The notes under the pieces are model-generated. The model did no database searches, had not been told where the DNA came from, and saw nothing but the letters and a program-made list of their open reading frames with translations. Shown piece by piece: positions 17,363 to 24,850 of a DNA stretch of 64,000 nucleotides. The first letter of the stretch is position 1; each line of letters opens with the position of its first letter. This DNA is from Delta-02 sp964513565. GTDB taxonomy: Bacteria > Desulfobacterota > Syntrophorhabdia > Syntrophorhabdales > Syntrophorhabdaceae. A program made the translations under genes and the position numbers. The DNA lies in assembly GCA_964513565.1 (NCBI GenBank), contig CAZENE010000017.1:1-64000 (forward strand), written 5' to 3'.

Positions 17363-19207
17363 ATGAGACTTTCAGACCAATTCAAAAAATTCGCAACCGA
17401 CATCAGGGTAATCGAAGAAGAAGAAAAGAAAGAAATATACAGCCATGATATCGGGGATGTTCCGACGATCATGACCAAAACCCTTTTCAAGGTACAGCCG
17501 GACTTTGTCGTTCAACCCAAAAGCGTTGACGAAATAAAACGGGTCCTGGCCTTCGCCAACGAAAAGAAGGTGCCGGTCATTCCGCGAGGCGCTGCATCGT
17601 GGGGTTTCGGCGGCGTCATTCCGACCAATTCCGGCATTGTCATGGACCTCTCGCCTTTCCGGAAGGTCCTCTACCTCAACAAGGGCCAGAAAACCGTGAC
17701 CGTGGAAGCGGGTGCGCGCTGGGCCGATATCGATATCTTGGCCAAGAAAAAGGGGTTATGCCTCATGACATATCCCTCCAGCAAATTCTCTACGGTCGGC
17801 GGCTGGATCGCCACGGGCGGATACGGGATAAACAGTCTGAGGTATGGGCACCTGTCCCATCAGATCGTATCGATGACCGTCGTGACAGCGCCCGGCGAAA
17901 CGAAGAAATTGACCCCGAACGACCCGGAATTTGCGCATTTCGTCTCTACAGAAGGCCTTTTTGGCATAATCGTCGAGGTCAATCTTAAATTGCGCGACGT
18001 CCCAGCGGCTTCATGCCCGCATCTTTTCTATTTTTCGAGCGACAGGGATGCGTTTTCATTCATCGAGCAGTTTATGCGTTCCGGGCAGGCGGATAAGGTC
18101 CGCCCTAATGTAATAAGGTTTCTCGACGCAAACCACCTGGACGATATCAATAGGCTTATGCGCCTTAAGGAGTTCAGAAAGAGTTCTTCCGTTCTTGTTG
18201 AGTTCGGCAGTGACGAAGATGACGCAAGATTTATGAAGCTCGTCAAAAACGAATACAACATCGAGGAAGCGCCGAAATACGTCGCCAACTATTTATGGAA
18301 CGAGCGTCTTTTCGGAATGAAAACGAAACGGCTGGGCCCAACGATCCTTGCCAGCGAGAATATCATACCGATAGACTCGGCGGCGAAGTTTATCGAAAAG
18401 GCGAAAAAACTCGGTTCCCATTTCGGCGTCGAGATATTCGTCGATTCATACGTGATCGACCACAAAAGAGCGCTGATCATGACAAACTTCCTGTGCGATT
18501 CGCGAAAATTCAAATACTATGTCGACCTGCCGCTCACGATGCTCCTTACGAAGGCCGCCGTCAACATGGGTGCAGAGCCCTACGGCCTGGGCATATGGAA
18601 CGCCGGGTTCATCAATTACCTGTACAGTAATGAGGAGAAAAAGGAGTTGCTGGCATACAAAAACAGGGTGGACCCGAACAGTATCATGAACCCGGGCAAA
18701 TTCTTCGGGGTCGGTCCCAATTTGGCAGCCGTTGTCTTTAAACCGGGCATCCTTAAGCTCGGGGTAAGCGCCCTCACGCTTTTAGCCCCGGTTCTCGGAC
18801 GACTCGCCACCGCTTTTCTGGGAAAGGTCAAGAAGATCGACGACCTCGACCTCGAGTTGACGACCCATGCCTGCGCGAAATGTGGAAATTGCATTGCGGT
18901 CTGCCCGGCGTACCTCGTCACCGGCAATGAGGAGATGACAGCGAAGGGCAAGATCGCCCTGGCCAAAAAATTGATCGAAGGCAGGCGGATATCGGGCGAA
19001 GAGGCGGAAAATGTCTTTATGTGCATGCATTGCAGAGCATGCGAAGAGATATGCCAGACGAACCTTGAACTCATGAACCTCTGGGACGCGCTTGAAAAGA
19101 GGATCGAATCGCTTAATGGCGGCCGGCCCCTGGCGAAGATCGATGAATTTATCAAGAAGGTTGACGCAAGTACAGATTACTGGGAAATGGTCGACAGGAA
19201 CAACTAG
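17363..19207 (+). CDS. FAD-linked oxidase with C-terminal 2x[4Fe-4S] domain
   Basis: 614 residues, fusion of a GlcD-like flavoprotein and a ferredoxin-type domain. The PCMH-type FAD domain (about 45-225) has 'VIPRGAASWGFGGVIP' and 'TVGGWIATGGYGINSLRYGHL'. The FAD-oxidase C-terminal domain (about 230-455) ends 'RVDPNSIMNPGKFFG'. Two clusters follow: 'CAKCGNCIAVCP' (near residue 504) and 'CMHCRACEEICQ' (near 553). The Cys-rich CCG domains of GlcF/HdrD proteins are missing. Relatives oxidise 2-hydroxyacids such as lactate or glycolate. It heads the glutamate synthase operon, 38 bp before the next gene and just after the sigma-54 promoter, and no GltD is present, so I infer it may feed electrons to glutamate synthase. 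Substrate not readable. Confidence 0.88.
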   Translation: MRLSDQFKKFATDIRVIEEEEKKEIYSHDIGDVPTIMTKTLFKVQPDFVVQPKSVDEIKRVLAFANEKKVPVIPRGAASWGFGGVIPTNSGIVMDLSPFRKVLYLNKGQKTVTVEAGARWADIDILAKKKGLCLMTYPSSKFSTVGGWIATGGYGINSLRYGHLSHQIVSMTVVTAPGETKKLTPNDPEFAHFVSTEGLFGIIVEVNLKLRDVPAASCPHLFYFSSDRDAFSFIEQFMRSGQADKVRPNVIRFLDANHLDDINRLMRLKEFRKSSSVLVEFGSDEDDARFMKLVKNEYNIEEAPKYVANYLWNERLFGMKTKRLGPTILASENIIPIDSAAKFIEKAKKLGSHFGVEIFVDSYVIDHKRALIMTNFLCDSRKFKYYVDLPLTMLLTKAAVNMGAEPYGLGIWNAGFINYLYSNEEKKELLAYKNRVDPNSIMNPGKFFGVGPNLAAVVFKPGILKLGVSALTLLAPVLGRLATAFLGKVKKIDDLDLELTTHACAKCGNCIAVCPAYLVTGNEEMTAKGKIALAKKLIEGRRISGEEAENVFMCMHCRACEEICQTNLELMNLWDALEKRIESLNGGRPLAKIDEFIKKVDASTDYWEMVDRNN

Positions 19208-19245
19208 GAATGGAAGCCCAAAAAACATACATCGGGATATGACAT

Positions 19246-20661
19246 ATGCCAAAAAAATATCACATCGACACGAAGTTTACGCCCCTGGGATTCGAGTATA
19301 TTCATAAATTCAGGATCGAACGCGGGGAGAACTGCATTAATTGCGGCAGATGCACAAAAGTGTGCATTTATGAGGTACATAAGCGAGGACGGGACGGCGA
19401 CCCGCGGAAAATGGCGCAACCGAGCACGGTTGCATGCAGAAACTGCTTCAGGTGCATCCAAGAGTGCCCGCGGGGCGCACTGGAAAAGTCGCTTGACCGG
19501 GATTTCCTTAATATTGGAGGTTCCTACTGGAAACCGGATATGTTCATAACACTTTGGAAACAGGCCGAGGACGGCAAGGTCCCTGTCACCGGAGCAGGCT
19601 ACCGCGGGCCGTTCACCGGGCCCGGGTTCGACGGCATGTGGACCGACATGTCTGAGATCGTCCGCCCCACGCGCGATGGAATTCATGGGCGCGAATACAT
19701 AAGTACATCCGTCGAACTCGGAAGAAAACTCAACCACCTTGTTTTTGATGAGAACGGCCGGTTGTGTTCCCGCGTCCATGATACGGTCGATATACCCATT
19801 CCGATAATCTTCGATCTTTGCGATGAAAAAATCAGCGCGCATGTCAGGGCCGGCTTTGTGAAGGCCGCTGCAAAATTGAATACTTTGACCATCCTGTCCG
19901 CGGAAGACATCCCGCCGGACATCAGGAGCGATATCAAGAATATTATCCCCCTCGTGTCTCACGAGGACATCGACGCAAACGAGGACCTTATCCGGTCGGC
20001 GAGGATCGTGGCCCTGAAATATGCCGACGGAATGGCCGGGACACTTTCTGCCGTTATTGAAAGGATAAAGAGACTGGGCGGCATAGTGACCATGGTCCGG
20101 GTCCCCGCGACGCGGTTCGTCGAGAATACGGTTCTCAAGCTTGCACAAAACGGCGCGGAGATCGTGCACGTCGCCGCCGATTACCGTGGTATGGAGATAG
20201 GAGCAGTTCCCCCTGAAAAACCCCCCATTCTTTCCCGCGACCTGATCCGCGCCGTGCATTTAAAACTTGTCGATGAAAGGCTCCGTGATGAGGTGACGAT
20301 AGTCTTCTCGGGCGGCATCGCGATGGCGGAACACGTGCCGAAGGCCATGATATGCGGTGCGGACCTGACAGCCATAGATATTCCCCTGCTCATTGCGCTC
20401 GGCACAAGATTATACGAGGAACCCGAAAAGATACTGGTATTCGCACAAGAGCTCGAATCCATCTCGGCAGGCACAATAGCGCAACGAGTAGTGAACCTCA
20501 TGGGAGCCTGGCATTCCCAGCTTCTTGAGGTTATGGGCGCCATGGGCATCCGTGAGGCGCGCCGCCTGCGCGGGGAGACCGGAAGGGCCATCTTTTATGA
20601 AGAGATCGATGCCGATACATTCGGAAAATTATTTAAAAAAAGTGAGACGTCAAGCCTATGA
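19246..20661 (+). CDS. GltB2-like Fe-S/FMN-barrel protein, catalytically degenerate paralogue
   Basis: 471 residues. The N-terminus holds a two-cluster ferredoxin domain ('CINCGRCTKVCIYEVH' near residue 31, 'CRNCFRCIQECPRGAL' near 64). The rest aligns with the next gene's FMN barrel: compare 'RDEVTIVFSGGIAMAEHVPKAMICGAD' here with 'RDEMTLIASGGIRTAHDLAKAICLGAD' there. The active-site pieces of the true enzyme are missing: no KPGLGGHL loop, 'AADYRGMEIG' replaces 'DGGYGGTG', and the 3Fe-4S cysteine set is absent. It is therefore probably an electron-transfer or structural partner, not a second synthase. Stop and next start overlap (ATGA), which favours a stoichiometric complex with the following subunit. 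Confidence 0.8.
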   Translation: MPKKYHIDTKFTPLGFEYIHKFRIERGENCINCGRCTKVCIYEVHKRGRDGDPRKMAQPSTVACRNCFRCIQECPRGALEKSLDRDFLNIGGSYWKPDMFITLWKQAEDGKVPVTGAGYRGPFTGPGFDGMWTDMSEIVRPTRDGIHGREYISTSVELGRKLNHLVFDENGRLCSRVHDTVDIPIPIIFDLCDEKISAHVRAGFVKAAAKLNTLTILSAEDIPPDIRSDIKNIIPLVSHEDIDANEDLIRSARIVALKYADGMAGTLSAVIERIKRLGGIVTMVRVPATRFVENTVLKLAQNGAEIVHVAADYRGMEIGAVPPEKPPILSRDLIRAVHLKLVDERLRDEVTIVFSGGIAMAEHVPKAMICGADLTAIDIPLLIALGTRLYEEPEKILVFAQELESISAGTIAQRVVNLMGAWHSQLLEVMGAMGIREARRLRGETGRAIFYEEIDADTFGKLFKKSETSSL

Positions 20662-22139
20662 GACCATCAACCGTAAAAATCAACCCGATGCCGTCCCGGT
20701 TCAAACACCAGGTACCGAAATACAAGGTGACGAGATCGAACGCATGCATCAATTGCGGCACGTGCGCCAGGTCATGCCCGTACGGGGTCCACGAGAGGCT
20801 CGAAGGGCATAATAAAGTAAAGCCCCCGATAGATTACAAGTGCATCGGCTTTGAATGCAGCAAGAATGATTTTTATTGTGTCGACCGCTGCCCGCGCAAA
20901 GCCCTGTCCATCTCTCTCAACCCGATGTATGAGACGCTGGGCGATTACCGTTGGACCGCGGATATGATCACTGCCACGTGGATAATGGCGGAGACGGGCT
21001 ATCCGCCTGAACGGCCAGACCTTGAATACAATGTTGGGAACTCTGGCGGAGGTTTTGACAAGCTTCGTTTTAAATTCCCGCCGGGCCGCCCGAAACTGGA
21101 CAAATTCGAAATATCGACGGAGATACCGCTTAACAGGCGCAACGACGGCCGCGCCAACATCGTGATATCTACCCCGGTTTACGGAGGGGGAATGTCCTTT
21201 GGCTCGGTCAGTTTGCCTACGATGGTATCGAAGGCCCGGAACGCCACGATCTGGAACACTTTTACATGCACGGGCGAAGGCGGTTATCCCGAGATGCTCA
21301 AGCCCTATGACGACCATGTCATAACCCAGGTTGCGACGGGCCTCTTCGGCGTGCGGGAGGAAACGATACAACGCGTCAAAATAGTGGAGTTCAAATACGC
21401 CCAGGGAGCGAAACCGGGCCTTGGAGGGCATCTGCTGGGTGAAAAGAACACCGAAAGCGTCGCCCGGATGCGCGAGGCCGTGAAGGGTTCGCCGCTCTTC
21501 TCTCCTTTCCCGTTCCACAGTGTCTATTCGATCGAGGACCATAAGAAGCATATCGACTGGATCAAGGAGATTAACCCGAAGGCCCTGATCTCGGTCAAAG
21601 TGTCAACCCCGAACGACGTGGACATGGTTGCTGTAGGCTCCTACTATGCCGGTGCTCATATCATCCACATTGACGGCGGATACGGCGGGACGGGCGCGGC
21701 GCCGGATATTGCGAAGAAAAATATTGCAATGCCCATCGAGTATGCCATAACGAAGGTCCATAATTTTTTGAAGGATGAAGGAGCGCGCGACGAGATGACG
21801 CTCATTGCATCGGGAGGCATCCGGACGGCTCACGACCTCGCGAAGGCGATTTGCCTCGGTGCGGACGGAGCGGTCATCGGGACCGCGGAAATGGTATCGC
21901 TCGAGTGCGTCCGTTGCGGCAACTGCGAGTCCGGCCGCGGCTGCGCCCGCGGCATCGCTTCCACGGACTCGGTGCTCGCCGACCTCTTTAACGAAGAGTG
22001 GGCTACCCAGCGCCTGACCAACTTATATCATGCCTGGAATGTTCAGCTCGTCGATTTATTGCAGACATTTGGAATGAGAAGCGTGCGCGAGCTCGTTGGA
22101 CGCACGGACCTGCTCGAGCATATTGATTATAGTAAATAG
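20658..22139 (+). CDS. Glutamate synthase, FMN/Fe-S synthase subunit (archaeal-type GltB2)
   Basis: 493 residues. It carries the reductive half of glutamate synthase: ammonia plus 2-oxoglutarate to glutamate on an FMN barrel. Ferredoxin domain: 'CINCGTCARSCPYGVH' near 30, then 'CIGFECSKNDFYCVDRCPRKAL'. FMN barrel motifs: 'STPVYGGGMSFGSVS', 'KPGLGGHLLG', 'DGGYGGTGAAP', 'ASGGIRTAHDLAKAICLGADG'. The 3Fe-4S cluster ligands of the GltS alpha subunit appear as 'CVRCGNCESGRGC' (near 417). The glutaminase and GXGXG parts are encoded by the next gene, as in archaeal-type split enzymes. Start overlaps the upstream stop by four bases. Confidence 0.93.
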   Translation: MRPSTVKINPMPSRFKHQVPKYKVTRSNACINCGTCARSCPYGVHERLEGHNKVKPPIDYKCIGFECSKNDFYCVDRCPRKALSISLNPMYETLGDYRWTADMITATWIMAETGYPPERPDLEYNVGNSGGGFDKLRFKFPPGRPKLDKFEISTEIPLNRRNDGRANIVISTPVYGGGMSFGSVSLPTMVSKARNATIWNTFTCTGEGGYPEMLKPYDDHVITQVATGLFGVREETIQRVKIVEFKYAQGAKPGLGGHLLGEKNTESVARMREAVKGSPLFSPFPFHSVYSIEDHKKHIDWIKEINPKALISVKVSTPNDVDMVAVGSYYAGAHIIHIDGGYGGTGAAPDIAKKNIAMPIEYAITKVHNFLKDEGARDEMTLIASGGIRTAHDLAKAICLGADGAVIGTAEMVSLECVRCGNCESGRGCARGIASTDSVLADLFNEEWATQRLTNLYHAWNVQLVDLLQTFGMRSVRELVGRTDLLEHIDYSK

Positions 22140-22153
22140 GACGGAGTGTGCCA

Positions 22154-24787
22154 ATGTTGATTGACAATGCCGAAATAATATTACGTTCGCGGGGCGGCAT
22201 CTGCAGGCAGGTCCCTGCCTTGATCCCCAATACGGAGGAGGAAGGCGGATGCGGGGTCACCGGTTTCATCAGTTCGGTCCCGGTCACGGGAAAGAACATC
22301 TTCGAGCCGTCGGTGCAGATGCATAATAGGGGCAACGGTAAAGGCGGGGGGATCGGCGCAGTCGGTTTTATCCCGGAAGCGCTGGGCGTCTCAAGGCAGG
22401 TGTTGCGGGACGACTATATGTTGCATATTGCCCTCCTTGACCCCGGTGTCCTTGCTGAAATAGAAAACTCGTTCATAAAGCCGTATTTCACGATTGATAG
22501 GGAGGAAAAACTCGCTGCCATCGATGATCACCGCTCGATCGGACTCGATGTCCGTCCTCCTGATGTAGTGCGGTACTTTGTGCGCGTGAAGGGCAACATT
22601 CTTGACGATTTTATTGAGAAGAACGGGTTCGGGTCGATCGACCGCCGCGATGCCGAAGATGAATTCGTGTACCAGAACAGCTTCAGGATAAATACCCTAT
22701 ACTACGCTTCCCTCGGCGAAAAGAAGGCTTTTGTGATGTCTCACGGCAGGAACATGATGATCCTGAAGATAGTCGGCTATGCGGAGAATGTCGTTAAATA
22801 CTATAAGCTCGAGGATTTCAAGGCCCATGCCTGGCTCGCCCACCAGCGTTATCCCACGCGGGGCCGCGTATGGCACCCCGGTGGATGCCACCCATTCAGC
22901 GCCCTGAATGAGGCCCTGGTGCACAACGGCGATTTCGCGAACTATCAGTCGGTAAGTGAATACCTGAAACAGCGCAACTATCATCCCCTTTTCTTGACCG
23001 ATACGGAAGAGGCAGCTTTGCTTCTCGATCTGTGGAGCAGGGTATACGGATACCCGCTCGAACACCTTATCGAAGCGATGGCGCCGACGTCGGAAATGGA
23101 CTTCGATATGCTGCCGCCTGACAAGCAGGCCTTATACAAGGCCATCCAGACGCACCATGTCAATGCTTCACCCGATGGCCCGTGGTTCTTTATCATAGCG
23201 CGCAATGACGTTAAAAATGATCAGTTTCAGCTGATAGGCATTACGGATACGGCCATGCTTCGCCCTCAGGTGTTTGCACTGCAGGAAGGCGAAGTTCAGA
23301 TAGGCCTCATATGCTCAGAAAAACAGGCAATCGATGCGACGCTTATCTCGCTTGAGCGTGAGGACACCCGCTTCAGGCCCATCGCCGACAGGTACTGGAA
23401 TGCCCGCGGCGGCAGCTTCACGGACGGCGGTTCCTTCATCTTCAGCCTCCAAGATACGGACGAAGGTATGAAACTGACCTGTACGGACAAATTCGGAAAG
23501 GTGATCGAAACCCCGAAAAACAAGGCGATCTGCGATGTATCAAAACCGGTTGTCGAGATCGGAGAGAGCTTCGGGCCGGCCAAAGACCTCAAGGCTCTAT
23601 TCTCGTCGAGCGACAGTTCGAACAATGCCGAAAAGCTATATGTCTTCATTAAGGACAATATCTCCGGTTTTAGCCCGGACCAGTTGAGGTACTGCATAGA
23701 AGAGATCAGGCGGTACGCCGACAGGGATGATGATTGCAGGCGGGCAGCGATCGAAGCATTGACCCTTCTTTCGGACCGCAGGTTCAATACAGGCCCGATA
23801 AAGCGAAGCTCGCTTCAGCATGTCATCAAGGTGGCCCTTGATTCTATATTTGACTCCGTGCCGATAATTACCGGGGAGGAAAATACATTATTCGGCCGCA
23901 TTGATTTTGAAACAAGGACGAAAGTTCGCGTGCCCCGCGATAACGAAAAGATACTGGTCATTGATGCCGAACATTTTGATCCGGAAGGTGATGATTGCGA
24001 CGCCGTCACGATAGTCAGGGCGTACAGGTTGGGATGGAAGCGTTTCATAGTTTACAAGTATCGCGGCCAGCGTTTCACCGGGTGCGGTTTCGGGCCGTCC
24101 ACAGCCGATGTGAGGATCGATGTCTACGGCGCCTCGGGCGACTACCTGGCGTCCGGGATCGACGGTATGGAGATATATGTCCACGGCAATGCCCAGGACC
24201 AGCTTTGCCAGATAATGAAAGACGGGAAGCTTGTGGTTTTCGGGGATGTCGGGCAGACATTCATGTACGGTGCCAAAGGCGGCGTGGCCTATATCATGGG
24301 CAATGCGGCGGGTAGGCCGCTCATCAACGCTGTCGGCAGGCCTCGGGTTGTCATTAACGGGACAGCCCTCGATTATCTCGCCGAGTCTTTCATGGCTGGC
24401 GATCCGCTCAGCGGCGGCGGTTTCGTGGTCCTGAACGGGATCGGGTTCAACGAAGAAGACGGGTCTCTGTCGGAGTATGAGACCCCGTATCCCGGATCGA
24501 ATATTTTCTCGCTCGCATCCGGCGGTGCCATCTATGTCCGCGACCCGCGGAAAAAGCTGGTCGACGAGCAATTAAACGGCGGGGAATACGCTGCGATGAC
24601 CGGCGCTGATTGGGACCTCGTAGAACCCTATCTGAAGGAAAACGAAAAGCTGTTCGGCATTACCATAGAAAGACTTCTCACGGTTGACGGCGCAAAGAAA
24701 GACCCCGGAGATGTCTACAGGAAGATACGGCCTCTTAAGCCGGCGGCCGTTAAGAAAGCCGATGACGGCCTATCGGAAACGTGTTAA
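22154..24787 (+). CDS. Glutamate synthase, fused glutaminase (GltB1) and GXGXG (GltB3) subunit
   Basis: 877 residues from ATG 22154, with GGAG seven bases upstream (a GTG two codons earlier is possible). The N-terminal class II glutamine amidotransferase has likely nucleophile C33 in 'GGCGVTGF' after a propeptide-like stretch, with 'WLAHQRYPTRGRVW' and 'LVHNGDFANYQSV' as further family motifs. The C-terminal part (about residue 600 on) is the GXGXG beta-helix of GltB: 'GDYLASGIDGMEIYVHGNAQDQ', 'VFGDVGQTFMYGAKGGVAYIMGNAAGRPL', 'LSGGGFVVLNG'. It releases ammonia from glutamine for the preceding subunit. In many archaeal-type systems these two parts are separate genes; here they are fused with a ~200-residue linker region. 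Confidence 0.9.
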   Translation: MLIDNAEIILRSRGGICRQVPALIPNTEEEGGCGVTGFISSVPVTGKNIFEPSVQMHNRGNGKGGGIGAVGFIPEALGVSRQVLRDDYMLHIALLDPGVLAEIENSFIKPYFTIDREEKLAAIDDHRSIGLDVRPPDVVRYFVRVKGNILDDFIEKNGFGSIDRRDAEDEFVYQNSFRINTLYYASLGEKKAFVMSHGRNMMILKIVGYAENVVKYYKLEDFKAHAWLAHQRYPTRGRVWHPGGCHPFSALNEALVHNGDFANYQSVSEYLKQRNYHPLFLTDTEEAALLLDLWSRVYGYPLEHLIEAMAPTSEMDFDMLPPDKQALYKAIQTHHVNASPDGPWFFIIARNDVKNDQFQLIGITDTAMLRPQVFALQEGEVQIGLICSEKQAIDATLISLEREDTRFRPIADRYWNARGGSFTDGGSFIFSLQDTDEGMKLTCTDKFGKVIETPKNKAICDVSKPVVEIGESFGPAKDLKALFSSSDSSNNAEKLYVFIKDNISGFSPDQLRYCIEEIRRYADRDDDCRRAAIEALTLLSDRRFNTGPIKRSSLQHVIKVALDSIFDSVPIITGEENTLFGRIDFETRTKVRVPRDNEKILVIDAEHFDPEGDDCDAVTIVRAYRLGWKRFIVYKYRGQRFTGCGFGPSTADVRIDVYGASGDYLASGIDGMEIYVHGNAQDQLCQIMKDGKLVVFGDVGQTFMYGAKGGVAYIMGNAAGRPLINAVGRPRVVINGTALDYLAESFMAGDPLSGGGFVVLNGIGFNEEDGSLSEYETPYPGSNIFSLASGGAIYVRDPRKKLVDEQLNGGEYAAMTGADWDLVEPYLKENEKLFGITIERLLTVDGAKKDPGDVYRKIRPLKPAAVKKADDGLSETC

Positions 24788-24850
24788 TCTTTTGGACAAG
24801 AAAAGCACCGGCCTTATAAATTGGCTATGCTTCAGAATCGGTGGTGAGTT

